Shown here one piece after another: positions 24,894 through 34,504 of a stretch of DNA of 64,000 nt (the stretch's first letter is position 1; every line of letters begins with the position of its first letter). A model generated the notes under the pieces. That model was given only the letters and a program-made list of their open reading frames with translations. It searched no databases and was not told the DNA's origin. This DNA comes from CBDBLK01 sp965243145. GTDB taxonomy: Bacteria; Bdellovibrionota; Bacteriovoracia; Bacteriovoracales; Bacteriovoracaceae. The translations under genes were made by a program, and so were the position numbers. The stretch lies in contig CBDEUB010000002.1 in the NCBI GenBank assembly GCA_965243145.1, forward strand, positions 2,666,001 through 2,730,000, read 5' to 3'.

Positions 24894-27300
24894 ATACGCC
24901 TCGCTGGAGGACATTCTGCCCTTTTGGCACTTGGAAGATGACGGGTTCATGGTTTATCAGGACGGATCGCTGGGGTGCGGGTTCCGCCTGGAGGGCGCGG
25001 ATATAAGTTGCGCAGAAAATGAACGGATCAACGAACTCGCGGGCAAATTAGAAAATCTCCTTGCGTCCACCGGGGAAGGGGCGAGACTCCAATTCGTCTA
25101 CCACCTCTCCTCCTCAGTGGGCGACCTTATCGATGGCCATATGGGCATTTCTCGGGATGCCCCAGGCAAATATGCCCCCCTTCGCAGTTCTCGGCCGAAG
25201 TGTTACAGACGGCGAGTCGAAAGCGGGGGCCTTTTTTCTACGGAAATTTGTTGCTTTGTGAGGGGAAGACATCACGGACTGAGCAAGCGCAAATTCTGGG
25301 AATCTCCTGGACGCTTTGAGAGAATAAGCAAAGGGGAATTTGAACAGCACAAAAGTAAATTTGTGCGCCTAAAAAAACAAGTCCAGTCTTCTTTGGAGTA
25401 CGCGGGACTTAGGCCACAAGTCTTGACTTCCAAGCAGTGGTTTGCCCTAGTGTTTCGTTTTCTCAATCTTGAGCGTAGCGAGAAACTCAAAGCGCCCGTG
25501 CTCGATGAGACAAAAGACTTTAGCTCTCAACTGACTTTGACCGATCTGCATATTCACAAAGATTATTTAAAGATCGGCAAGTTTTTTCTCAGGACGCTGA
25601 CGCTTAAAAATCTCCCTGAGGGAATAACCTGCGCGGCGATGGTAGAGGATTTTTTAAAATCGATCCCTTTTCATTTTACGGTGACGCAGAATGTGGAGAT
25701 TCTGGGACAAAAACGAGAGACAGACAAGCTGCAACTGCAAAGGCGGGTCGCCAACTCGATGGCAAGAGGTGCTAAGAATTTGAGCGACCTGGAAAGTGAG
25801 TCCACTCTTCACCACACCGAAGAACTCCTGGCAGAACTGATGGAGGGATCAGAAAAGATCGTTTCCATGGATTTTAATGTCACCATTTGGGCGGAATCCC
25901 AAGAAGAACTAGAGGAAAAGAGCGATGAGGTTTTGAGATCGTTTCAGTCTATGGGACGAAGCGAGGGAACCGTGGAGACTTACCCGCTCTTGGACGCATA
26001 CCTCGCATCAACTCCAGGAGTGTGCCAGGGGTTTAGAATTAAAAAAGTGAAGTCGTCCAACTGTGCCCATTTGATGCCCGTCTACTCCCCCTGGAAGGGC
26101 AACGCCCGCCCCGTGTGCCTGTTTGAAAACAGGGACGGGGGACTGGTGAAATATGACCCCTTCGCCCCCGAACTCCCCGCCTGGAATGCCCTGGTTTTTG
26201 CCGCATCTGGTTCGGGCAAGAGTTTTAGCATCCTGCAAATTGCCATGCAGTTCTACGGACAGAACCCCACCCCCAGGATTGTGTGGATCGACAACGGGGC
26301 ATCCAGTGAAAGACTCCTCGACGAATCCATCCTGGACGGGCAATTTATCGACTTAAACCTAGACTCCAAGATTTGCCTTAACCCCTTTGATTTGCCGAAA
26401 GGTCAGGCCACACCGCCACCCGGCAAGGTGAAACTGATTCTGGCAATCCTGGAGCAAATTCTCAAAGAGGACAACGCCAAAGGACTGCCCAAGCGGCATA
26501 GGGCAATGATCGAAGAGGCGATCGATTTAACCTATAGACAAAATCCACGCCCTACTTTGAGTGACTTAAAAACTATTTTTGAAAACCACGAATCGAAAGA
26601 AATGAGAAGCTACGCCCAAACCCTCTACCCTTGGACGGGGGATCGCGCCTACGGGAAACTTCTCGACGGCAAAACCAATATTGATCTCACCAAAGACCTG
26701 ATCACCATCGAGATCAAGGGATTGGATGCCACCCCCGACCTGCAAAATGTGATGCTGTTAAACTTCACGGAGTTTATTAAATCTCAAGCGGCGAATGACT
26801 CCACCCGCCCCACCTTACTGATTATCGACGAGGCGTGGAAGTTACTGGAAACCCCTTCGGGGCAAGCGTTCACCATCGAGGCGTACCGGACTTTTAGAAA
26901 ATACGGCAGCGGGATTTGGTGTATCTCCCAGAACTACAAGGACTTTCTGGCAACCGAAGGCATTGCCAATGCCCTTTTTCCCAACACCACCAGCATTTTT
27001 ATCCTCAAGCAAACCAAGATCGACTGGGAGGACTTCAAGAAACGATTGCAACTGAACGAGGCGGAAGTGGAAACTATCAAAACCCTGCGCTCGATCAAAG
27101 GCGAATACGCCGAATCGTTCCTCATCCAAAATGAGCACCGGAGCGTGCTCAGGATTCAAGCAGACCCTCTCGCCTACTGGATCGCCACCACCGACCCCGC
27201 CGATAAGGCGAGGATTGCTAGGGCGGAGGAAGAGAGACCGGGGGGCACAAAACTGGAAGTTTTAAGCGAGATCGTGAAAGAATCGACCGAAAATTCATAA
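24880..27300 (+). CDS. virB4: VirB4/TraC-like secretion ATPase
   Basis: 806 residues. The N-terminal VirB4/CagE-type domain is followed by an AAA-type motor with Walker A in AASGSGKSFS (about residue 445) and Walker B in LLIIDEAWKLL. The later WCISQNYKDFLA segment is also characteristic of VirB4. It powers pilus biogenesis and transfer at the inner membrane. Length and the TraC-like organisation fit F/VirB-type systems. The first half of the transfer operon ends here; the cargo interrupts it before virB5. Confidence 0.92.
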   Translation: MTPNKYASLEDILPFWHLEDDGFMVYQDGSLGCGFRLEGADISCAENERINELAGKLENLLASTGEGARLQFVYHLSSSVGDLIDGHMGISRDAPGKYAPLRSSRPKCYRRRVESGGLFSTEICCFVRGRHHGLSKRKFWESPGRFERISKGEFEQHKSKFVRLKKQVQSSLEYAGLRPQVLTSKQWFALVFRFLNLERSEKLKAPVLDETKDFSSQLTLTDLHIHKDYLKIGKFFLRTLTLKNLPEGITCAAMVEDFLKSIPFHFTVTQNVEILGQKRETDKLQLQRRVANSMARGAKNLSDLESESTLHHTEELLAELMEGSEKIVSMDFNVTIWAESQEELEEKSDEVLRSFQSMGRSEGTVETYPLLDAYLASTPGVCQGFRIKKVKSSNCAHLMPVYSPWKGNARPVCLFENRDGGLVKYDPFAPELPAWNALVFAASGSGKSFSILQIAMQFYGQNPTPRIVWIDNGASSERLLDESILDGQFIDLNLDSKICLNPFDLPKGQATPPPGKVKLILAILEQILKEDNAKGLPKRHRAMIEEAIDLTYRQNPRPTLSDLKTIFENHESKEMRSYAQTLYPWTGDRAYGKLLDGKTNIDLTKDLITIEIKGLDATPDLQNVMLLNFTEFIKSQAANDSTRPTLLIIDEAWKLLETPSGQAFTIEAYRTFRKYGSGIWCISQNYKDFLATEGIANALFPNTTSIFILKQTKIDWEDFKKRLQLNEAEVETIKTLRSIKGEYAESFLIQNEHRSVLRIQADPLAYWIATTDPADKARIARAEEERPGGTKLEVLSEIVKESTENS

Positions 27301-27424
27301 TTGACAAGATGCAGCTTGAAGGCAAACCATTGAGGAAATTTGCCCCATGAAAATACTTGCCTTTTTGATTTGAAGGCCATAGACTGTAAGCGACATCCCC
27401 GATCGTTTCGACCTTCGGGTGCGG

Positions 27425-27452
27425 GCGGCCCTAGTGGCCGCTTTTGCTTTTT
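27425..27452 (+). terminator. rho-independent terminator after virB4
   Basis: GCGGCC/GGCCGC stem with CTAGT loop, then a T-rich run. It ends the virB2-B4 transcript but lies only about 10 bases before the start of the NYN gene. Confidence 0.8.
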
Positions 27453-27461
27453 TAGGGCCTA

Positions 27462-28106
27462 ATGAGAAAATCCACTTTTGTTTATATTGACGGCTTTAAT
27501 CTCTACTATCGTCTTAAAAAGACACCTTTTAAATGGCTCAATCTCGAAAAATTTGCCAAGGCCTGCCTAGATTCCAAAAGGCATGACATTCAAAAAATAA
27601 AGTTTTTTACTGCGAGAGTGAAAGGGGATAAAAATGACCCCTATAGAGAGATCAGACAAAACTCATATTTAAGGGCCATTCAAACAATTCCCAATTTGGA
27701 AATTATTTGGGGGCAATTCAAAAAACGCACGGTCAAGGGTTTTTTATGTGATTCTCGAGGCCGAGAGACAAAGAAAAAAGTTGTGGTGAGCAAATTTGAA
27801 GAAAAAAATTCTGATGTCAATATCGCAACCGATATGATTGAAGACGGATACCGAGACAAATACGAATGTGCGGTGCTGATCTCTAACGACACTGATCTTG
27901 TTACACCACTTCTTCGTATCAAAAAAAATTTAAAGAAGTTAGTCGTTGTTATAAGTCCGTATGAGAAAGTCCATGTTGATTTGAAAAAATCTTCTCATTA
28001 CGCCAAGGGGATCAAAACTGAAGATGTCTTCCAAAAATCTCAATTCCCTTTCAAAGTCAAAACATCTAAAGGTGAAATATACTGCCCTAAAGTTTGGGAG
28101 CCATAA
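27462..28106 (+). CDS. NYN-domain (PIN-like) ribonuclease
   Basis: 214 residues of the NYN/LabA (DUF88) family of metal-dependent RNases. The first acidic motif is FVYIDGFNLYYRL; the central TDMIEDGY and the SNDTDLVTPL motif near residue 145 complete the active site. No fused domain is present. It begins right after a terminator with no clear ribosome-binding site. It ends 2 bases before the TPR gene, so the two are coupled. As part of an AT-rich block in a mobile element, a defence or toxin role is plausible but inferred. Confidence 0.8.
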   Translation: MRKSTFVYIDGFNLYYRLKKTPFKWLNLEKFAKACLDSKRHDIQKIKFFTARVKGDKNDPYREIRQNSYLRAIQTIPNLEIIWGQFKKRTVKGFLCDSRGRETKKKVVVSKFEEKNSDVNIATDMIEDGYRDKYECAVLISNDTDLVTPLLRIKKNLKKLVVVISPYEKVHVDLKKSSHYAKGIKTEDVFQKSQFPFKVKTSKGEIYCPKVWEP

Positions 28107-28108
28107 GT

Positions 28109-29038
28109 ATGGGTATTATTATTAGCTTTTTTAAAAACAATTATCAATGGATTTTTAGCGGGGTTGGTATTTTTGTTTTTAGTTTTTTCTTTTACAGAGA
28201 AAACAGTCAAAAGCAGGTTAATGGTAAAAAAATAGTAAATATACAAGCGAGAAATGATATAAGTCTGAGATATGCAAATAAAGATGATTCAATTAGCTTG
28301 CAAGCTAAAAGAGATATAAATATTAACCGAGGCTTAACCTATAGTGATGTGAAAGAGATCGCTTTAGATGTATTTAAAAAAAACACAGCGGCCTTACTTA
28401 ATGTTCAGAAAGGCTTTGCAAAAAGTGGTCAAAAACAAAAGAAAGAATTGTTAATTGAGCACTATGACAAAGCGCTTGAAATTGATTCACAGAATGCAGA
28501 AATATACTTTAACAGAGGGGTTGCGAAATATGATTTAGACAACAAAGCTGCTATCAAAGATTTTAATAAAGCACTAGAAATCAACCCTGAATTTATAGAT
28601 GCATACATTAGTCGTGGGCTTGCAAAAAATGCCTTGGGACAGCATGAAGCTGCTATCAAAGATTTTAATAAAGCACTAGAAATCAACCCTAAATATGCAA
28701 GAACATATATTAATCGTGGAATCGTAACGCTTTCTTCGATATTATATGAAGTAAACATTGAAGACGATGATAAAATTTTAGCTGCATGGACTTCAACACA
28801 TCGACCGTTATATTTAGGAATACACTGGCATCTTGGAACCCTAAAACTTTCTTTAGGGAAACATGAATCTGCTATCGAACACTTTAGTAAAATAATAAAG
28901 ATCGAACCCAGGGACGCAAAAGCATATTATTACCGCGGACTTGCAAAGCATAATTCAGGATATAAAAAAGGAGCATGGAAAGATATTGACAAAGCAAGAA
29001 AACTTGACCCCAAATTAGAAATATCTGATTTAAGCTAA
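28109..29038 (+). CDS. membrane-anchored TPR protein
   Basis: About 309 residues. An N-terminal membrane helix (WIFSGVGIFVFSFFFY) is followed by short beta-like repeats (NIQARNDISLRY; SLQAKRDININ), a helix LTYSDVKEIALDVFKKN, and then four or five TPR units. Two TPRs are nearly identical at DNA level (around 28548 and 28650), a sign of recent duplication. The combination of a beta segment with repeated ARND/AKRDI and a helix ending DVFKKN occurs in uncharacterised proteins; I cannot name a family. Cotranscribed with the NYN RNase, it could be its sensor or anchor. Confidence 0.65.
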   Translation: MGIIISFFKNNYQWIFSGVGIFVFSFFFYRENSQKQVNGKKIVNIQARNDISLRYANKDDSISLQAKRDININRGLTYSDVKEIALDVFKKNTAALLNVQKGFAKSGQKQKKELLIEHYDKALEIDSQNAEIYFNRGVAKYDLDNKAAIKDFNKALEINPEFIDAYISRGLAKNALGQHEAAIKDFNKALEINPKYARTYINRGIVTLSSILYEVNIEDDDKILAAWTSTHRPLYLGIHWHLGTLKLSLGKHESAIEHFSKIIKIEPRDAKAYYYRGLAKHNSGYKKGAWKDIDKARKLDPKLEISDLS

Positions 29039-29164
29039 ATAAACTTTTTTAGAATCTAAATTTTTTATGGGAAAGCAGACCGAGGTTATCAGAATCATAT
29101 TCAATCAGAACAGGTAAAAAATTCCACTTCCAAATCTTTGAGTTATGTTTTTTTAACCGATTTC

Positions 29165-29208
29165 CCTTGCGTTTCCGATGGACAAGATGAGGTTAGTTAT
29201 ACGCAAGG
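29165..29208. promoter_or_regulatory. inverted repeat ahead of the DUF4268-like gene
   Basis: CCTTGCGT (29165-29172) and ACGCAAGG (29201-29208) form perfect 8-base arms. The right arm contains the AAGG that would serve as ribosome-binding site, so the hairpin could mask it, or this is an operator. Confidence 0.4.
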
Positions 29209-29217
29209 AATTGTAAA

Positions 29218-29889
29218 ATGAAAAAAACCGATGATGGGCTAGGACGGCTAGTTCCTGTTGAACTTAGAAAGCACTGGGAAGATGAGGCCCAAGATTTTAC
29301 CCCATGGTTGGCCGAAAATGAAAATATTTCTCTTCTCGGGGAAGCGATTGGATTATTAGATTTACAAGTTGTGGGCAAGGAAATGCCAGTGGGGTCATTC
29401 AAGGTAGACATATTGGCGCAAGATACTTCTTCGGACTCGGATCGTTATGTTGTCATTGAAAACCAACTTGAGAAGACAAATCACAAACATTTGGGCCAAT
29501 TGCTTACATACGCATCCGGTTACAATGCAGGGGTGATCGTATGGATTGCCGAAAAAATTGATGAAGAACACAGAAAAACCTTGGATTGGCTCAACGAAAA
29601 AACTTCAGGTGAACTCTACATAAATTCGCCAGCAGCAAGGACGGCCTTTTTCTCTCTTCATAAACAAAAAAAATTGATAGAATCAGAATTGAACGCTGGA
29701 TTGGACTGGCAAGAGTTACCGCAAAGAGGGGCCAGTAGAATTATTCAATATAACCTCATAGATTATACAAACGAGAAAAACTGGTCTCTGTTGTTTGACT
29801 GGTTTAAGGAAAGGGCAGAGGCGTTTCATAAAACATTTTCTGATCGAATCCAAAACTTAGATATTGATATTGACGACGAAGATGGCTAA
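29218..29889 (+). CDS. DUF4268-like protein with PD-(D/E)XK-type core
   Basis: 223 residues. The core has the nuclease-like pattern FKVDILAQD, then YVVIENQLEKTNHKHLGQLL, in which the usual lysine is replaced by glutamine, followed by a WIAEKIDEEHR strand-helix. The C-terminal LDWQELPQRGASRI and WSLLFDWFKERAEAFHKTF match the DUF4268 domain. Shorter than many members. Members of this family occur in mobile elements near restriction and defence genes. It could be a nuclease or an inactive DNA-binding relative. Confidence 0.65.
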   Translation: MKKTDDGLGRLVPVELRKHWEDEAQDFTPWLAENENISLLGEAIGLLDLQVVGKEMPVGSFKVDILAQDTSSDSDRYVVIENQLEKTNHKHLGQLLTYASGYNAGVIVWIAEKIDEEHRKTLDWLNEKTSGELYINSPAARTAFFSLHKQKKLIESELNAGLDWQELPQRGASRIIQYNLIDYTNEKNWSLLFDWFKERAEAFHKTFSDRIQNLDIDIDDEDG

Positions 29890-29972
29890 TAATTTTGAAT
29901 CTTTGTAATTCAAAAAAATTTTGGATTTTGTTAATTCAGAAATTATTATTTTTCAACCCCAAGGATCAGACT

Positions 29973-31496
29973 ATGGAGAAAAAATCAAGAACTCCCCAAG
30001 AAATCATTAACGAAATAATAACAAAATCTTCACCAAAAGGAAGATGTATCTATAGAGGAGTTAATGGATACAAAGAAGATGATATTTCTAGTGAAAATGC
30101 TGAGAAAAGAGTTAATTCATCTCTCTATAGAAACCCTCGCTATAAGAAAAATTGGGGAGATAATTTAAAACTACTTAATAAAGAAAAAAATCTTGTAGAA
30201 GACGCAAGAGGACAACTTTTTGATCAAAACACTGATAACATAAACATCTTAACCGACTTGAGACACTTTGGAGCAGAAGTTAATCTTATTGATTTTAGTC
30301 GTAATCTTAACATCGCTCTTTTTTTTGCTTGTAACGGAGAAGATGCCCGGGCGGGGGAAGTTATTATTTTGCCAATTGAAAATATGGAGAAAAAAACTCA
30401 GATTAATTACGACGGAGGAAATAAACTCACTGATGTCATTATTGAACCCGCAAAAACAGAAAGTAGTAAAATACGAGTTATGGCCCAAGATAGTGTTTTT
30501 GTTTACCCATTAGAAGGATACCTTTCTAAAGAAAAGTGGGATTGGGATGATGTTGAAATCAAACCTAATGAAAAAAAAGGTATGCTAGATTATTTAGAGA
30601 AATTTCATAATATCTCAAAAAAAACCATTTTCAATGATTTAATAGGATTTATCCAAAATGAAAAAAACAATCAAAAAGAAGAAAAAGATATGCATTATAA
30701 TCAAATTTTAGAAAAGAACTCTAATAATGGCTTTGTCTACCATGCAAGAGCGAATTTTAGAGTAAATTCGCTTAATTTCCTTGAAGCTATTGAAGATTAT
30801 ACTAAGGCCATTTCTTTAAAAAATGCATATCATGTCAACTTTTTATCTATTTCTCCATCCAATGAAATAGAATTATATCGAAGTCGTGGCAACTGTAATT
30901 ATGCACTTAAAAAATTTGACAAATCAATAGAAGATTATAATGAAGCTGAATATATTATGAAAAGATTTACAATCAGTAATCCCAATTATCAAAATCCAGA
31001 CCTTTATTACGGAAGAGGAAGTGCGAAAGAAAGACTTGGGCATTTTGACGATGCCTTGAAGGATTTTGAAAAATCGAGATTGCAAGGAAATAAAGATGCT
31101 TCATACGCCAAAGGATTCGCCTTGGTCCAGCAAGGCAAATTGCAAGAGGCAAAAGATGTTTTTTTGGAGGCGAAGAAAAATTTTCCAGACAAAAAAAATA
31201 TAGAAGAAACGATTTCGTTTTTGGAGGATGTAATAAATAAGATTAAAAATGATGAATTTCAAGTACAAATAGATGATTTAAAAGCGGATTTTCGTGTTGT
31301 AAGATTTATTAAAAAAAGTCTGCTGAAAAATAATAAATTAACTAGCAGTCCAGGGCCAGATTTCCAAATACTAATTCAAGGGTATAAGGGAATAAGAGGC
31401 AATACTGGGGTATTTTTTTATGAAGAAAATAAAGGGGGCGAGGGTACTAATGGTTTCCCTGGAATAATGGGATTTCATTTTAAGGTGATACTTTAG
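29973..31496 (+). CDS. FRG-domain protein with TPR region
   Basis: 507 residues. The N-terminal FRG domain is recognisable by CIYRGVNGYK, the LTDLRHFGAEVNLIDFSRN stretch and LNIALFFAC (about residues 20-110). The second half, roughly residues 240-430, contains TPR units (GFVYHARANFRVNSLNFLEA; LYRSRGNCNYALKKFDKSI; LYYGRGSAKERLGHFDDALK). The end is Gly-rich. FRG domains are common in phage-defence and toxin-like proteins, but their activity is not established. ATG 29973 follows AAGGATC; the longer frame to 29895 lacks support. Very AT-rich. Confidence 0.7.
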   Translation: MEKKSRTPQEIINEIITKSSPKGRCIYRGVNGYKEDDISSENAEKRVNSSLYRNPRYKKNWGDNLKLLNKEKNLVEDARGQLFDQNTDNINILTDLRHFGAEVNLIDFSRNLNIALFFACNGEDARAGEVIILPIENMEKKTQINYDGGNKLTDVIIEPAKTESSKIRVMAQDSVFVYPLEGYLSKEKWDWDDVEIKPNEKKGMLDYLEKFHNISKKTIFNDLIGFIQNEKNNQKEEKDMHYNQILEKNSNNGFVYHARANFRVNSLNFLEAIEDYTKAISLKNAYHVNFLSISPSNEIELYRSRGNCNYALKKFDKSIEDYNEAEYIMKRFTISNPNYQNPDLYYGRGSAKERLGHFDDALKDFEKSRLQGNKDASYAKGFALVQQGKLQEAKDVFLEAKKNFPDKKNIEETISFLEDVINKIKNDEFQVQIDDLKADFRVVRFIKKSLLKNNKLTSSPGPDFQILIQGYKGIRGNTGVFFYEENKGGEGTNGFPGIMGFHFKVIL

Positions 31497-31606
31497 CTCT
31501 CTTACTATAAAGTGAAAACTCCCATAATATAATCCCTCATTCTGAGTGTTAGCTGTAAATTTGTCAAAATATTTTTAACATTAAAATTTAATAAAGGAAC
31601 CTAACC

Positions 31607-32935
31607 ATGAACCTCTACCGTTCAGACTGCCTTTCTGTGCTTAAAAACATGGAATCCGATTCGATTGACTCCATCGTGACTGATCCGCCTTACGGAATCG
31701 GCATCCTAGGCGAGAAATGGGACAAGTCACTTCCGGCAGCGGAAATTTGGCAGGAGTGTTTTAGAGTGCTCAAACCTGGCGGATACATCCTGGCATTTTC
31801 CTCGGCGAGGACTTACCACCACTTGGCGATGTCCATGGAAAAGGCCGGGTTTGAAACCCAGAATATGCTGGCGTGGCTTTATGGCAACGGACACCCCAAA
31901 GGGGCGAATCTCGCCCTTCAGTTTGACAAAGCCGACGGAGTGCCGGTGCCGGATGACGAGTTTCGGGCGTACTTGAGAAATGCCATTCGTCGTAGTCCCT
32001 ACAAGATTAGGGAACTTGAAGAGTTGTGCGGAACTCACGGTATGTTTTCCCACTACCTGGGCAGAGTTCAGGCGGCGTTTCCCACCCTGGAAAAGTGGAG
32101 AATCTTAAAGAGGGTGCTCAAACTAGACGATCGCTACGATCAGATTTTTGAAAAAATCGAAGTGAAAAGGGCAGAGTTTCGATCGAAAAAAGAAGTGCGG
32201 GAAGGTGGCGCTTATATGAAAGGAATTGCCAAAAACTTTGAGCGGCACATCCCTAAGTCCGATCTCGCCAAAAAGTGGAATGGGTACAGGTACGGAAAAA
32301 ACGCCCTTCGCCCCGCCATAGAACCCATCTATTTTGGGCAAAAACCACCGCTTAAACCTGTAACAAAAAATATTGAGCACTACGGACTGGGGGCGCTCAA
32401 TATCGACAAGTGCAAAGTTGCTAATCAGCGCGGGGAAGTCAAATACCCGTCCAATGTGATGCACGACGGGTCGGAAGTGGTGAGGGATGCGCTAAACAGC
32501 GAGAGCAAGCGCGCCTCCCTCTCCTTGAGCGAATTTCGAGATAACCCCTTGACTCCCTTCTTCTATGTTCCCAAACCGGGAAAATCGGAACGGGGAGAGT
32601 TCAACAATCACCCCACGGTTAAGCCCCTTTCCTTGATGCGCCACCTGGTGAGACTTGTCACTCCCAAAGGGGGAACCGTTTGCGACCCCTTTATGGGCAG
32701 CGGAACCACGGGTATGGCAACGCTTTTGGAAGGTGCCGAGTTTATCGGAGTGGAGAAAAACGGCGAATACTTCAATATCGCCAAAAGGCGATTAAATCAA
32801 GCGAGGAGGACGCATGAAATGTGCAAAAATCTTTTTTTTCGGTGTTTGTCTTTTAGTAGCAGGGAATGTGAACGGACTTCTCGACGGCGGGGGGAGTTAT
32901 GCACAAATTCCGTATCTCATCCGCCTGGTGAGTGA
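31607..32935 (+). CDS. orphan DNA (adenine-N6 or cytosine-N4) methyltransferase
   Basis: 442 residues. Beta-type amino-methyltransferase: the catalytic TDPPYGIG motif (about residue 26) comes before the SAM-binding motif DPFMGSGTTG (about residue 365), with a target-recognition region between. No restriction enzyme gene is adjacent, so it may protect the element from host restriction. The C-terminal 45 residues, in the part that overlaps virB5 by 122 bases, look random (RRTHEMCKNLFFRC), which suggests loss of the original stop near 32815. AAAGGAAC precedes the ATG. Confidence 0.85.
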   Translation: MNLYRSDCLSVLKNMESDSIDSIVTDPPYGIGILGEKWDKSLPAAEIWQECFRVLKPGGYILAFSSARTYHHLAMSMEKAGFETQNMLAWLYGNGHPKGANLALQFDKADGVPVPDDEFRAYLRNAIRRSPYKIRELEELCGTHGMFSHYLGRVQAAFPTLEKWRILKRVLKLDDRYDQIFEKIEVKRAEFRSKKEVREGGAYMKGIAKNFERHIPKSDLAKKWNGYRYGKNALRPAIEPIYFGQKPPLKPVTKNIEHYGLGALNIDKCKVANQRGEVKYPSNVMHDGSEVVRDALNSESKRASLSLSEFRDNPLTPFFYVPKPGKSERGEFNNHPTVKPLSLMRHLVRLVTPKGGTVCDPFMGSGTTGMATLLEGAEFIGVEKNGEYFNIAKRRLNQARRTHEMCKNLFFRCLSFSSRECERTSRRRGELCTNSVSHPPGE

Positions 32936-33506
32936 GAATGTCAAACGCTACCACCAGCTTAAAGAGGTCATTCGGCAATCTAAAGAGCGGCACCTCTACG
33001 AGAAATTTATCCACCAGGGGTTGGACAACGCTGCGGGGTTAATCCTCTCCATTCCAGTCAAGGACACCAAGATTCTCGAAGACCTCAACACTTTTGGGGA
33101 AACAGTTACGGCACTGGAAGAACTCTACGGCACCATTCAGGGCAGCGGTGATGCCTCCATGTTTCAACTCCACGATCAGTCCGTGGCGGAATCTCTGGGA
33201 CTTATCAATCAACTCAAGGCGTACGCTACCCAACAGGAGAAAAACGCGGAAACGGTGTTTTGGCAAGCGAGTAAGGCAAGTCCCAAGGGTGCGGCGCGAA
33301 TGTCTGCCGTGACAAATTCCCAAATTCTCCACGCCCTTTCGCAACTCATCCGTATCAACGGGCAGATGCTCAAACTGCAAAGCGAGGCGTTTGCCTCCCA
33401 GAACAAGCAGGGCAAGGAGTCCGTGGGGCGCTTTGAGGAAATCAACCAGGATATGGGGGAAATTTCGATCAAGCGCATCATCGAGAAGAAGCTGCCTCAA
33501 TTTTAA
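32814..33506 (+). CDS. virB5: VirB5/TrbJ-like minor pilus protein
   Basis: 230 residues with a signal peptide (IFFFGVCLLVAGNVNG) and a long helical body, the general shape of VirB5/TrbJ proteins that sit at the pilus tip. Recognition rests on this shape and on its place directly before virB6 rather than on strong motifs. It starts inside the methyltransferase reading frame behind a GAGGA site. Confidence 0.6.
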   Translation: MKCAKIFFFGVCLLVAGNVNGLLDGGGSYAQIPYLIRLVSENVKRYHQLKEVIRQSKERHLYEKFIHQGLDNAAGLILSIPVKDTKILEDLNTFGETVTALEELYGTIQGSGDASMFQLHDQSVAESLGLINQLKAYATQQEKNAETVFWQASKASPKGAARMSAVTNSQILHALSQLIRINGQMLKLQSEAFASQNKQGKESVGRFEEINQDMGEISIKRIIEKKLPQF

Positions 33507-33556
33507 CCCGATTTTAAATTTTTCACTCTCTCTTTTCACCTTTTCAAGGAGGCGTC

Positions 33557-34504
33557 ATGCTCAACTGGCCATCTGCCACAGCGGAAACCTTACGGTCTGA
33601 ATTTATCGAAATCTATTGGATTTTGCTGGGGATCATCACTTTGATCGCCATCATTTCGGAATTTTTTAAAATTGCAGAAAACAAAATTGATCCCATGAGG
33701 ATTTTAAGCAGAGTCACCATTTCCGTGATTCTGCTTTGGTCGTTTAAGGATGTCATGAATCTCGCGTCTCAAATTACGGAGGCGATGATCGATCGGATGG
33801 GAGGGGTTGCCAATTTGCAAGTACTCTATGACGAGATGAAAAAAAGCTATCAGGCAAAAACTCCTTCTCTGTTTAAGTATAGGGAAATGTTTATCTATTT
33901 TTTCAGTTGGTTTTGCTATGCCGTCGGGGTTTTCGGGTACTTCGTGATGGGGATTCTTACCGATTTTGCCTACACCATCCTCTATATTTTAAGTCCGCTT
34001 CTCATCCTCGCCTTCGTTCCCCAGCAGACCGCTTACATGACTAAGAATCTCTACAAGGGGATTTTTACCGTGTGCATTTGGAAAATTCTTTGGTGCATCT
34101 TGGGGTATTTGCTCTTGAAGTTTTCCACCATGCCTCCAGGGAACGGCCAGGAAGGGTTTTTTATGAGCGCCCTCACTAACCTTGGCATAGGGCTTTCCAT
34201 GCTAATGGTTCCGGTCTTTGCCAATAGTTTGTTTGGTTCGGGACTCTCCGACATGGCGGTGTCTACGGCATCAACGGCGGCAGCGCCACTCACCAAGGGG
34301 TTGGCGCGCATCCCTCAAAAAGTGATGGGGGGAATGGGACAGGGTGCGCAGTCTGCCTGGAGGCATGGGAGAAACTTTATGGGCAGTCGCCTAGATAGAA
34401 TGCGCGAACAGCGAAGGGAGGCAAAGGAGAGAAAAGCACAAAATGCAGCAGCACAGAGCTATCAATGTTTTACTGACAAGAACAAACAAGGAGACAGTCG
34501 ATGA
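33557..34504 (+). CDS. virB6: VirB6/TrbL-like polytopic membrane protein
   Basis: 315 residues with about six membrane helices (residues about 15-240) and a basic, Ala/Arg-rich cytoplasmic tail, as in VirB6/TrbL. It forms part of the inner-membrane channel. The repeated GxG-rich stretch ASTAAAPLTKGLARIPQK is typical of the region after the last helix. Strong AAGGAGG before the ATG. The stop overlaps the virB8 start (ATGA). Confidence 0.8.
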   Translation: MLNWPSATAETLRSEFIEIYWILLGIITLIAIISEFFKIAENKIDPMRILSRVTISVILLWSFKDVMNLASQITEAMIDRMGGVANLQVLYDEMKKSYQAKTPSLFKYREMFIYFFSWFCYAVGVFGYFVMGILTDFAYTILYILSPLLILAFVPQQTAYMTKNLYKGIFTVCIWKILWCILGYLLLKFSTMPPGNGQEGFFMSALTNLGIGLSMLMVPVFANSLFGSGLSDMAVSTASTAAAPLTKGLARIPQKVMGGMGQGAQSAWRHGRNFMGSRLDRMREQRREAKERKAQNAAAQSYQCFTDKNKQGDSR

